A DNA stretch of 64,000 nucleotides, taken from NCBI GenBank assembly GCA_021234155.1, contig JAJEKV010000045.1:8543105-8607104 (forward strand). Direction: 5' to 3'. The notes under the pieces were generated by a model. It saw nothing but the letters and a program-made list of their open reading frames with translations, made no database searches and had not been told where the DNA came from. Each line of letters starts with the position of its first letter. The first letter of the stretch is position 1. This DNA is from Isoetes taiwanensis. Taxonomy: Eukaryota; Streptophyta; Lycopodiopsida; Isoetales; Isoetaceae. Position numbers and translations under genes: made by a program. Positions 22,284 to 34,235 of the stretch are shown piece after piece.

Positions 22284-22319
22284 ATATACTGAGTATATGC
22301 TGGAATATACTCAGTATAT
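22284..22319. repeat. Perfect 15-bp inverted repeat
   Basis: ATATACTGAGTATAT (22284-22298) and ATATACTCAGTATAT (22305-22319) are exact reverse complements with a 6-nt loop. Each arm is itself nearly palindromic. Confidence 0.9.
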
Positions 22320-24842
22320 GTTGATGACTGCTAAAAACCCTTTGTTCCCTGTAAATGCACGGTCAGTTGCGTTGTGGATCAAGGATGTTCTGGACCGGGT
22401 AACTGGCAACTCCAATCTGATGAATAAGAACACAGCATCAAAGCTTTCAAGCTTTTGGCGGGCATCAATATGCGCATAAAATCGAACTAGCAGTGGCAAA
22501 GCAAGCACATAGGTCAAACAGTTTGATAGCTCGTTCTTATATATCCCTGTTATGTTTTATTCTGCTACCTACTATGTGTTTGCTCCTTCCAAATATCCGG
22601 GATGCCTCCATCGGTTCGGGCATACAAGATCTTTAGAGCAAGCAAAAAAATCGTGAGTGCTTCCTGACCGTTTTGCCAAAACTTCTCTTAATTTGATGGA
22701 TTTCTCCTTGCCTGGGCAGCTTTGTTTACGGTAGAAGGTTAAATTTAGATTTGTGAATTCCTCTGTGTGATCGGTTCTCTTCAGTGTCGTATATATTTTA
22801 TGATGTTGCATTGCTCTTTTCTCTCATGCAAAACCAGCAGCCATAGCCAAGGATTCTTCAGGCTATTCAATCTGTTGCTTTGGCAAATAAGAAATAGCTG
22901 GCATCTCTACTCTAAGGCCATTACGGCTGTGCATTCAAGGTTATTGTCTTCTTATCAGACCGTCGGAGCATGTGTGGCTTGCATTTCTTGAAGGAATAAA
23001 ACCTGTTAATGTATTCGTTGTGTACTCTGTGATTTTTTCAATACATATAGGGTTCTATTTGACATTTTGCTTCTGATTCTGATTTGAGAAACAGGGTTAA
23101 GTAGCAATTGTTGATGCTTGATGCTTAGCCCCTGCTACGCATTTTCCAAAAGCAATGCAGTAATCCAGACTCCTAGCGACAGCTTGAGCCCCTCATGTTC
23201 CCATACACCGATAAATTCCGAGACTGTTGGATAGGATCTGGCGGTGCATTATGGTTCCGTTATGGTTCCAGACAAGTAAAGAATGGATGAGAATGGATGT
23301 GAGCTTAAGCCTTCTGCCACAGTTTTGGCCTCAAACTTGATGCTGCATTAAAGTTAAAGGGTAAAATCTGTGCATAAAAATACATCTATCTATTACTGAT
23401 ATTGATAGACTGGTAGTCAATCTTGTTGCCTGTCATTTTTAGACTATGAAATGAAGGGGAAATCTTCACTTTGAGTTCTTCAAAGGAAACTAACAACTGG
23501 TTTACCTGCAGCATTAGAAGGATGTGTATAAATCTCAAAGAGAAGCTCCATTCTCAGCACAAGGGGCTTTGTTGGAGAGCTCAATGAGAGTTCCAAAAAT
23601 GATGCTAGGTGCATGTTTCTGAATTTTCTAAGGTAAGCATGTCAAATAAATGGAAATACATTTGCTGTCTCAATTTGAGAGATAATTAGAAACATGGCCA
23701 GAACCTTCTTAAACAACCTCCGTTTTTCGTGCAAGAGCATGCGTTGGAAAGATGAGAAGAAGACCTTCAAATGAGCCTAGGCGATATTTCCCAGTTAGTG
23801 CGCAAATGCTTCGAAATAAAGAATACGTGTATGTTATTGTTGTAATAAATAGTAAGTTCAACCAGGTTGTTGCTTTTTCATTATTCTTAATATATAATGA
23901 TAGGATCTAATTCAATGCTTGTTGTGTGTGACAAGATTGATGAACCTAGATGTGATTGATGAACTTAAATGTGGTAATTAATAAAGTAGTCTAACTTACA
24001 TGATAATGGCTCTTTCTCTTTCAAGATTCTGGAGCTTGCACATAAGAAGGCTCAGATTGCGCTAATATTTGTAAGAACCAGCTTTTATAGCAGCTCAACT
24101 AGTGTAATGCTTGGTGAGGAATACTGGCTTCAAGATTATCTAGAGACATGCTAAAAGCTCATCTGTAGTTTATTGGAAATGGACTTGATTACATGTTTAC
24201 TGTAACCACATTTTTATGCTGCAAATAGGTGCAAAGGAGTTTTGGATGCCTATTGAGGTGCCGACGGTGAATAAGAACACAAACGGCTTTGTTGGGGCTT
24301 ATGTAGAGTACACATGCTGTAAGACCAGAGCAAACTCTCATTTTGTATGACCCAGGTTGGTTAGAAATGGGATAATTGCCCCATGATAAAGGTCTTGTTA
24401 TTGCATTTTTTCTACTCATGGCTATAACTTTTTGTTTCTTGCAAATGCATGGTTTGTCTATATGTGCATTGGATGCAGTTTATTCGTGGGATTGGAAAAC
24501 CTATTTACAGAAGCCAGTACTTGTACACCCATCTGCCTATGAAGAAGCGCAGACTTATAGCTTTCATTCGCATGGTGCACATCGTCTCCGCATTGAGACA
24601 GGACGTTGGGCTCGGGAAGCACGGGAGGAAAGGCTTTGCCAGTGTTGCCACCAGGGCGCCATTGAAGATGAATGCCCTCCAGATCTGCGCAGCGTTTGCC
24701 CATATTTGAGCGTGGTATAATCGATTACTAGTGCCTGGCCAGCCGCTGCATGAATTATTGAATACGGCGTTAGTGGGCTTGTTGGGGTCATACCTCCAGA
24801 TGATTATGGATGCAGGGACTTAGTTGTGTCCTCCGGAATAGT
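22320..24842. other. No gene recognised
   Basis: Several ORFs of 65-115 codons overlap on both strands around 24376-24790. None has a known motif and no splice-consistent gene could be built. The region may hold very old transposon sequence. Confidence 0.45.
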
Positions 24843-25041
24843 ATTGAACTGTCCTATACAATTGTACAATGTACCAGCATACTTATTACTGCTAAGGTGT
24901 TCCCTCGAAAACCCTTCGGGGCGGGGGTTTTTTAATCCTGACAGTAATACGTTTGCTGCTCTCTTTTTGTTTGGGTCCCATAGGCCAATTGGTCTCTGTG
25001 GACGATAAAAAATCTATTCTATTCTATTCTATTCTATTCTT
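24843..25041 (+). mobile_element. LINE 3' end unit with (ATTCT)n tail
   Basis: The unit includes ATTGTACAATGTACCAG, ACTGCTAAGG, a GC-rich CCTTCGGGGCGGGGG block, a T-run, TTTGGGTCCCATAGG and GTGGACGATAAAAAATC, then about five ATTCT repeats. It aligns along its length with 49740-49806 plus 51117-51216. There it shows what the site looked like before the TRIM array inserted. Confidence 0.7.
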
Positions 25042-26334
25042 TAATAGCAAGTTAATGAAAGACATGCATATACAACAACATCGCATCCCATGTCTAATAA
25101 GATCATATTCGTAATTGTGTCATATCAAGTTGGAGTTCTGACACACAAGACATGTTATAGGTGAAAATGCAATACACCTGCATCTTACATACTTCTTCAA
25201 CTGCATCTTTCACACATATGCATGTAAGCACATACAACATTCACATACACATCTTTGCCTCATGTTCCACACACTTGCTAATAGAAATTCACAAATTTGA
25301 ATGGCCAAGTACCATCACCTTCGTTGCATGTGTCAACAAATATGACAAACTTTAGATTTTTCACTACATTCCATTCCACTTATCCATTGCATATCTACCC
25401 TTTCCACACATCATGACTAATGCACGGCATCGTCGGGCACGCGTCTCTAGTATATACTTACAACCATGCTATGCATGTCGCATCTGTTCTGTTATTACCC
25501 ATAGAAATAAATCACAGCAATAGCTTGAGATCACTACAATAAGCACAACATAATCATCTTGAGATTAGCACGATTTAGGAATATCAAGTATGGATAAACT
25601 AGAAACGAGCAATCTATAATATTTAAGAGATTTTCATAACACTTAAATATAGGGCAAATATTAGTCACCTGAGATCATCAGGGCCATATGATAGGGCATT
25701 TCAAATGTAGCCAAGGAGCCCATTTTCCTATAACATGCAGTATCATTTACTTGTCAAATTTATTGCATAAACTTGCTAATATAAAATTGATATCACACCC
25801 AAGAGCATCAACAATTGGAAGTGCAACCACAGTAAACAACATAAAACGAGAATAACTTGTTCAAAATTTATATATACTTACAACCACGCTATGCATGTCG
25901 CACCTGTTTTATTATGGTTCTGCAAAAGGAATGGATTAAAATGGCCGTACATGCTATCATTTTCTATTCATTTCTAGTAACAAATGTTGATCTCCTTTTG
26001 CCTTTGTCTTGCAAAAAGAGATAGCTGAATAATGGCATACTTGGAGCTAAATCAAGTCATAAGAAAGCCATTTCCAAGATAAAAAGCCATATGCAATAAG
26101 TGCTTTTAGAGAGCAATGGAAAAACATGCCATGCATCATCAACAATACATCCACAAACAACTGGAAAATCAAATAGATCAAGCATCACAACTTGGAAAGA
26201 AATAGTTCAAATTAAGTGCTAGAGAAATGCCCATTGAAATCATTGCAGACTTTCATAGCTTGAGCAATTGATTGCAAGGGAAAAAGGAATCAGTCTATCG
26301 AAGGCTTGAAGATTTTTACCTTTTGCTTGTTTGA
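25042..26334. other. No gene; one 40-bp direct repeat
   Basis: A segment starting TATATACTTACAACCA and running through CTATGCATGTCGCA occurs near 25454 and again near 25868. The 420 bp between the copies has no coding signal. Confidence 0.5.
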
Positions 26335-28018
26335 GGATGTGCTACATATTCTGAACGAAATGCACCCTGATCTACCACAATCGTCGGATCCGTCGATCCT
26401 ATGGCCCAGACTGTAAGTTGGACCCTCTGGGCACCTCTCGTTTCGCTTATGGTCATTTATGTTTGGGGGCGCCGATGGGTTGAAATATGAAATACACATT
26501 CGCCTATTGTTTTGATGGAATATTGAGCATCTATATGGCTTCGCCTAAGATTACAGGGGCTCGAACCTCTACCAAAATAATTGAAAGTCCTAATAAGACT
26601 AGTTTGACCAATATAACCAGTGAGCTAATGTGATTATTTTTTATCTTAAATCTATGTTCTTTTTTCTAATAACAACTCATTCCATTTTTTTAGGATAGGG
26701 CATGGTTTCAAAAATTGTGATTTTTACATCCATATCAAATCCCCTTGGAACCCCTTGTTATTATGCTACATATTCTAAACGAGATGCACCTGGTCTACCA
26801 CAATTGTCGGATCCGTCGATCCTACGGCCCAGACCATATGTTGGAGCCTCTAGGCACCTCTCGTTTCGTTTATTGTCATTTATGATTGGGGGCGCCTATG
26901 ATTTGAGATATGAAATACATATTCGCCTATGGTTTTGATGGAATATCGAGCGTCTATGCGGCTTCGCCTAAGATTTTAGAACATGAAATACAAGGGATCG
27001 AACCTCTACCAAAATAACTGAAAGTCTTAATAAAACTACTTTGACCAGTATCATGAGTGAGCTAATGTGATTTTTTTTAATCTTAAATTTATATATTTTT
27101 TTATAGCAACTCATTCAATTATTTTAGGATAGGGTCTATGGTTTTAAGAATTGTGATTTTTACATCCATATCAAATCCCCTTGGAACTCCTGTTATTGTA
27201 CTACATATTTCTAAACGAGATGCACCCTGGTCTACCACAATCGTCAGATCTGTCGTTCCTACGACCCAGACCATATGTTGGAGCCTCTGGGCACCTCTCG
27301 TTTCGCTTATGGTCATTTATGATTGGGGCACCTATGATTTGAAATATGAAATACATATTCGCCTATTGTTTAGATGGAATATCGAGCGTCTATACGGCTT
27401 CGCCTAAGATTTTAGAACATGAAATACAAGGGATCGAACCTCTACCAAAATAACTGAAAGTCTTAATAAAACTACTTTGACCAGTATCACCAGTAAGCTA
27501 ATGTGGTTTTTTTAATCTTAAATTTATATTTTTTTTTATAACAACTCATTCAATTGTTTTAGGATAGGGTCTATGGTTTCAGGAATTGTGATTTTTACAT
27601 CTATATCAAATCCCATTGGAACCCCCTGTTATTGTCCTACATATTTCTAAACGAGATGCACCCTGGTCTACCACAATCGTCGGATCCGTCGATCCTACGA
27701 CCCAGACCGTATGTTGGAGCCTCTGGGCACCTCTCGTTTCGCTTATAGTCCATTTATGATTGGGGGGCACCTATGATTTCAAATATGAAATACATATTCG
27801 TCTATGGTTTTGATGGAATATCGAGCATTTATATGGCTTCGCCTAAGATTTTAGAACATGAAATACAAGGGATCGAACCTCTATCAAAATAACTGAAAGT
27901 CCTAATAAGACTACTTTGACCAGTATCACCAGTGAGCTAATGTGATTTTTTTTAATCTTAAATCTCTATTTTTTTTTTTATAACAACTCATTCAGTTGTT
28001 TTAGGATAGGATCTATTA
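26335..28018 (-). repeat. Tandem array of 423-437-bp units with pol III boxes
   Basis: About four units are visible. The marker GGATCCGTCGATCC-type motif recurs at about 26386, 26809, 27246 and 27682. On the minus strand each unit has a tRNA-like head. An A-box such as TAGCTCACTGG lies near the end of each unit, and a B-box such as GGTTCGATCC or GGTTCGAGCC follows about 60 bp later. The unit also occurs dispersed (825, 21555-22235). It looks like a SINE-derived satellite. No ORF is conserved. Confidence 0.82.
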
Positions 28019-28329
28019 CCAGACGTTTTGCCTACATCAACATACCACTCCCCACCATCGTCCATCTTCTCCTCTGGGCATTTAGGGTCTATTTATGCTC
28101 TAATAACAGAGCCATGTCACCTATTGTCAATATATAGGACACTGCCCCCTCCTCATTTTTTTTTCTTTAGAAAATTTGAACTCGGCAAAGCTTCATCCGA
28201 TCCTCTTAGTCGCTTAGTAGTGGATGTAACAACTGCCCTGCTTGGTTGCGTCTTCCTCCCTACAAGCAGAATGGCAAAACACGCATAATGCAATTTTTAG
28301 TTAACTACATGCTTAATGCTGTTCAAAAG

Positions 28330-31300
28330 GCAGCAGGATAAGCTGGGTTTCGCTGATCTACATGCTCGTCTGGACACCCTGCCTATTAGCATTAGTGTCG
28401 TGACACATGACAATTGAGCAACACGACCGGAGCTATCTCCCGCCTTTGATCAGATGTTGAGGAGATTGCCACCACATTGAGGAAGGTTCAGGCAGCTACT
28501 GAAGAAAGCCAGTCGCAGCTCCTAACCATTCAGAGCAGGGTTGGCACCTAAGATGGCCTCATCGGTGGTGGATATTGCAATTACCTCCGGGCTAAAAAAA
28601 AATGAAGCACCGCTCTGTTGTTTGACATCTGGATGTATAGGAATTATTGGCAACCATCACCCAACAGGGTACTCCACACAAATGCTCATGAGGAACTGTA
28701 GCAGTGCATGTACAAATTGGCAAGGAAAAAACAATTCTAGCAGGAGTTGAGCTCCCCGCTTCAAGGGGGGATATCACTCCACATGCTATGGCAACCCCAC
28801 ATGTGCAAATGCCTGTGTGACATCAGCTTAGACAGGCAACTGCTGCAGCAGATATAGATTTCATCTTCCTTATGGAGACAGGGGAGCATGTAGCGCATAG
28901 GCAACCTGACCTGCTACGGTACTAGCATTACTCAGCCTTCAATAACTACACAAAAAGGCGAGGACCTGAGGAGGTTGCCTGCTATTATTGAACAGCCTTG
29001 GCACAGTCAATCTCCCTATACAAGATAGACAGACACAATTGGTACCTGTGGATGCGAGTGCAGAATTGCAGTGGCAACCCTCTCTTCATGGCGGCATGTT
29101 ATTTCCCACACGCGAAAAGCAACTTCTATCACACCCATTTGAATGTGGATAGGTTGGATCCCTATACCGATCCTTATGTTGGGTAAGGTCGTACTCCTTA
29201 AAGATTTAATGCATGCATGGTGTGAAACAACCCATGAAATTTGACTAGGATGTATTATAGCTATGCCTTGCAGAAGTGGCTTGGCCACTGGCATCATATT
29301 ACAACAGGACATGCCTATGGCAAGCAGTTTCTTTTGCTATGTAGTATCTTTGATTTAGTGATTTGCAATGGACTTGTACAGTGGCTCCTCCAGCAGGTAC
29401 ACTTGCAGGCAGGAGAACCAGGGGGGTGGATCTAGTGTTGTGGACTATGTGTTGGTAGCTCAGTTGGATATGCATATGGTCAATCAATTTTGCATGGGCA
29501 CAGATAGTAGAGATGAAGAGGTCGACTTAAACCTTCAACTACTTTACATGCAGTTGGCTTGGTAGGCTGTTTGAATCCTCTGTGCTATAGCTCCTCGCAT
29601 GCCTCATCTGCACTTGGTTTACAAACATGGAAAGGCATATGTCCAGATGCTTATAGATGACTTGATAGAAGTTTTGCAGCTCCCTATGCTAAACAATAAG
29701 CAAGCCAGTTAGTTGATTGACTACTTGGGTGCTCCCAAAATATGCTCTGGGAGAAAAGACCCGCGATGGATCTCGAGGACCACAAATTTCCCATGCAACT
29801 AGTAGTTTCAAATGAAACGTTGGCTCCCATAGGCCATCCAGCGTGGCCAAACAGTCCAACGCTTTTCTCAAGGATAAGAAAGCGAGATACATGGAGGGGC
29901 ATAAAAGGAAAATGTTTTATCTCCTCGACCATCATCCCAGGACCTTCTGGCAAAGGATGGTCAGAAAGCCAATATAGTCTACGGGGAATATTTGTCGAGC
30001 AGTGAGTGCAATACATGCAGCAATTCTATGATCCTCAGGGCACTCGAGCAGCAATACCTCCACAGGTAGGCCTGTCGCTGGAAATCACAGAGGGCAATAC
30101 CGTCTAGGGCTTACAGTGTCTTGTCAATGGGAAGGCAGCAGACTTGGAGGGTATGCAGACAGAGTTGCTCAAGTGGCCAGGGCCACCCATAACATAGATC
30201 TTAAGTGCCTTGTTCAACATGGCATTACAAGAAGGCTTTCCCATGCAGTGGGCCACTAGCAGGGTTATTCCCATCTACAAAGCAGGTGATCCAGACTACC
30301 CGGCCAATTACCGAGCATTCATAATCTGTTTGTTGTTTATAAAACTGCTGGCCAGCATTCTTTAGTAGTAGTTGATGAGATGGGCAGAATTAGCAGCTGT
30401 GCAAATCTTCATGCAGGTGAGATTCAGGCCCCAACAATCAACCATTGATCATATCTTTATACTGCAAACTTTGGCTGAAGACAGCAGGAGCTGTTGGCAA
30501 AACCTATTTTGTTGCTTTGTTGATTGTGCCAAGCTTTTGACGCTGTGCCTCAGAAAAAGTTGTGGAAAAGTTTATGGCAGTTGGGGGCCATGGTAGATTT
30601 GCATATGATATACAGACTATATGAGACATGCTCAGGCCGTCTGGAAACATTAGACCAACCATTTGAAGCCATATCGGCAATCCGCCAAAGATGTCCTCTC
30701 TCTTCAACACTGTTTGGGCTTCACTGATTAGTTGAAAAGATGGTTTGCTGACAAGAGGGACGATAGAGCTCAATGATTGCACCCGATCACTAGATAGCTC
30801 ATATATGTTGATGATGTGGACTCCTAGCTTACACCCTGTAAGATATGTAGCACCATCTGGATGTCCTGGACACATTTTGCTAGGCTAACATGCGTGTGAA
30901 TCTGGCAAAGACTAAGATATTGCGCATCTCATCTTCATGCCAGCCAAGGCCTCCCTCATTCACTTACCGAGGGCAATTATGGAGGTGACATCCACCTACA
31001 AGTATTTGGGAGTAGAGATTTCTTCTACTATGTACTGGGACACTTGCATCTGGTTACGAGTGACAGGAGGCTAGAAACTATATGCAATGCAGAACAATCA
31101 TCACAATGTGAAGTTATGTTACTAGGCCCATCAGTCGCACTTATTTTAGGTCTTGGTGGAGCCCGTTCTTCTATATAATCCCTTGCTACTTGGAATGACT
31201 TGAAGCAAGCGCCAAAAGCCTTCCTAGCATAGGCACTGGGAATGGAATCCACAATCCCACATCAAATTTTGCTGCAGCAGACAGTCTCTTGCCTCTTCAG

Positions 31301-31560
31301 AGAGCAATCCTTGATCGCCACATTGTCTACTTTCAGAAGATAGTCAGTATGGGTGATGCTCATCTTCCCAACCTGGCTTCACTGTGGCAATGTGGCCACA
31401 GTGCCTCCAAGCCAGCTAGAAGGAAAAGAGGGCAATGGGCAAGTTGTGGTGCAGGTCGGTGTTCAAATTGGCTCCAGACAGGCTGGGTTTTTTGACTAAG
31501 AACTCCATTCATGGTTCTGAGCTGCAACGGTCGATGGCCCATTATCAGTCATTTATCTAT
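28330..31560 (+). mobile_element. LINE family 3, decayed full-length-like copy
   Basis: In order on the plus strand are an ORF1 coiled-coil remnant (LRKVQAATEESQSQLLTIQS near 28480-28550), an endonuclease (DFIFLMETGEH near 28857; YLWMRVQNCSGNPLF near 29046), the DSRDEEVD block near the endonuclease end (29505), and the RT (about 30200-31060). Stops and frameshifts occur throughout. The same protein blocks occur in the copies at 2900-10500 and 62200-63660. No tail or target-site duplication was found. Confidence 0.8.
30200..31060 (+). pseudogene. LINE family 3 reverse transcriptase
   Basis: Recognisable blocks are RVIPIYKAGDPDYPANYRA, VRFRPQQSTIDHIFILQTLA, a first catalytic Asp block (CCFVDCA), AIRQRCPLSSTLFGLH and a YVDD catalytic box (about 30804-30815). 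These are followed by NLAKTK and TYKYLGVEISST. QRCPLS stands where most non-LTR RTs have Q-G-C-P-L-S. The order of motifs is that of a non-LTR RT. I could not assign a named clade. Confidence 0.8.
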
Positions 31561-31639
31561 TTTAAGGTATTCCATACCTTAGGCACTGCATTTGAACTAA
31601 ATAATCCTTGTAACCATATAGATAGTCACCCAATATAAA

Positions 31640-32030
31640 TAGTATACGGGGTAATTACTTGTTGAGCCTGAGCCCCTCCACCGAGCCGACATATAGCCGT
31701 AACAATCCTTCCTTTTCAGACATTGAATGTCTGCGTCCATCTCAAGAAAAAATTGCTCACCCTAATTCCTTTAGGATGGCCATTTCAATTCACTTAAGAA
31801 TCGCCTCAGTTCAATTAGAGGTCTTTAGTCTCAGTTCCTTTAGAGACAATCACTCCAGTTTATTTAGGAACAACCTCAGTTCCTTTAGAGATCTTTCATC
31901 TAATTACTTTTAGAGATGGCTTCAAGTATTTAGAGGGCTTTCATCTCAGTTTCTTTAGGGACGACCTCAAGGAGGACTTGACATCTTTATAAACATTAAT
32001 AAAGAATTCAGAATATACCAACATATATCA
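31640..32030 (+). repeat. Degenerate short repeats around CTCAGTTCCTTTAGAGA
   Basis: About seven imperfect repeats of 35-40 bp, each with a C-A-G-T-T-x-C-x-T-T-T-A-G-A/G core, lie between 31750 and 31970. They are just past the end of the gypsy pol fragment, so they may be part of its 3' region or LTR. Confidence 0.55.
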
Positions 32031-32034
32031 ATCT

Positions 32035-33818
32035 TTAGATAATCCTTGTTGGTAAAACAATTGCAACTTTTATATTTATAATTGTCCCCAATAACCCCCA
32101 ATAACACAAATACCAAAGTCTTCTAGTTTTGCCTATTTTTTTGCAAAGTTTGCTCATACTCATCCACAAGTATGTTGTATTTTTTAAGCTGGTCTTTAAA
32201 ATACTATATTGCATTGAAAGGTGGTCATGAAATTTAAATTTAACTAGATATCTTCGATAAGAGGAATTCAATGTCTCCTTATGTTGGAATATAAGTATTT
32301 GTCCCAGTTCAAGCACCTCCTCATCACTCTTGATGTTCGAAGGATCTGCATGCTCCATTTTTTGCAAGATCTCAGGAGAAATTTCACTTCCCTTATAGGG
32401 TTTTAGTATTCCAACATTAAAAAATGGATGTAGGTTAGTCCATTTCCCATATAAGTGTAAACGATAGACATTCTCACCTATTTTGTTGTCAATACGAAAA
32501 GGATCACAATACCTATGAGCCAGTTTTATGCGCCTATTACCCATTTTCCCTAGGCATTTCTTAGGCAGGTGTATCCAAACCATTGACCTTTTGCATAATC
32601 GGCTTTCCTTCTTTTCTTCGCAAGTCGAGAAATCATTAACTCTTGGTTCTTTTGAATATGAGTTTTCACTTCTTGTAAAATGTCTACAAAGTCTATTGTT
32701 GCTTCATCCGAAGCTAGTACTTCTCCTCCTAACTCCATACTTGGAGATTCCAAAGAGTATCTGTACACCACCTCAAAAGAGAGTCCTCTGGGTAACTGAA
32801 TGGACAGTGTTATTATAGGCAAACTTCAGAAGCTAAAGATACTCTTCCCATTGGCTTTGCCTTTCTTCAACATAGGCTCGAAGTATATCCTCAATGACAC
32901 AGTTCATAACTTCAGTCTGACCATTTGACTGAGGGTGATAGGTTGTGGAAAACTTTAAAGTTGTGCCCAGATTCTTCATAAGCCCTGACCAAAATTGACT
33001 GCAAAACCATGGATCCCTATCTATTATGGTCGCGTTGGCCATTCCATGAATCCTGAATATTTCTTTCGAGAAAAGCTGGCTCGCTTGGGATGCTGTCATG
33101 CTTGATTTGCATGGAAGGAATTGAATCTGTTTAGACAACCTGTCTACAATTGTATGAGTGAACTTTGGTAATTCTTGAAGGAAACCAATGATAATGTGCT
33201 TCCATGGGTTTTCAAGAATTGGCAAAGGTAGCCAAGGTAGCTTGAATGCCTCTATGCCCATAATAGGAAGGTTCATGACATTCTTATATCATTCTTGGCC
33301 TGTATGCTTATGTAACACATATGCGATCTCAGTATAAAAGTAAGCCATTATGAATTTTGTACTCAACCAGAGGATCTCTGTCGTCCTTTTCTTATGTACA
33401 TATGGGACAACAAAGGAGGGATCGTTTTTATACTTTGCTTTCATTGGCTCCAAATCAACAATTTCTGCTTTGGATATGGCCTGAATGTTTACCCTACTCA
33501 ATGCATCGGCCACTTGATTTTCCTTCCCAGGTTTATACTCAAGTGCAATACTTCAAAGTCCTTTATTGTATCAATGAGCTTTGACATGCATTGATAATGT
33601 CCTGAGTGTTTATATGTTTCAAGCTCTGCTGTGTCAAAGCGTGCCACAAATTTGAAGTGTCTCCATCTCTTTAACGCATGAACCAAAGCAATCAATTCTT
33701 TTTCATAAATATTATATCCTTTCTCTGATGGCTTTAGCATGCGGCAAACATAGGCTAATGGATGTCCATCCTGTATAAGCACGGAGCCAATAGCATTTCC
33801 ACTAGTCAGGACTTATCT
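32035..33818 (-). pseudogene. Ty3/gypsy pol fragment: RNase H, integrase, chromodomain remnant
   Basis: The minus strand shows an RNase H start (SGNAIGSVLIQDGHPLAY, then EKELIALVHALKRWRHFKF; 33498-33810) and a linker ending in ADALSR (33289-33513). The integrase core (32833-33276) has DRLSKQIQFLPC, IDRDPWF and TTYHPQSNGQTEV, which holds the DDE Glu. The integrase C-terminus follows in 32035-32583, with HRYCDPFRI and HPFFNVGILKPY and then a degraded chromodomain. It ends abruptly at the MITE near 33819. No RT is found on the other side. Confidence 0.88.
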
Positions 33819-33823
33819 TAATG

Positions 33824-34143
33824 GGTAAAAGCATGTTAAGGTGTACCACTTTTGGAACCTGCAAAAGTACATACACTAGGTACTTCAGAACTGGGTACTT
33901 TCTCATTTTTCTTTTCATTAAAACTAGTACAAAATTTCAAAATAAAAGTCAAGAACATGTTAATATTCAAAGTTATGATAAATATAATGCTATTGAAGAC
34001 CAAAATATATATAAAAGTTCTAGAATGTACCTTTTATTGACATATTACATAGGTACCCAGTACCCAGTCCTGGGTACCTTTTTAGGTACTTTTTTGGTCA
34101 CTAAATAATACTTTTTAAGGGACACCCTAACATGCTTTTAGCC
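33824..34143. mobile_element. 320-bp MITE with terminal inverted repeats
   Basis: The ends are GG-TAAAAGCATGTTAAGGTG and, in reverse complement, GGCTAAAAGCATGTTAGGGTG. The direct repeat TAATG flanks it (33819-33823 and 34144-34148). The interior is AT-rich and non-coding, with GGTACC-type motifs near both ends. The 5-bp duplication does not settle the superfamily. Confidence 0.8.
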
Positions 34144-34235
34144 TAATGCCATATTTGGATATACAAAGAACACACATAATGCTATAACTTATATTCATAA
34201 AATGCAGTATTTTTACAATTGACAAGAAGAAGAGA

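Noticed and set aside
24376-24791. Cluster of overlapping ORFs on both strands
   Set aside because: No motif, no consistent frame and no splice context.
26335-28018. CRISPR-like array
   Set aside because: Units are over 400 bp and nearly identical throughout, with no short repeat and unique spacer pattern. The genome is eukaryotic.
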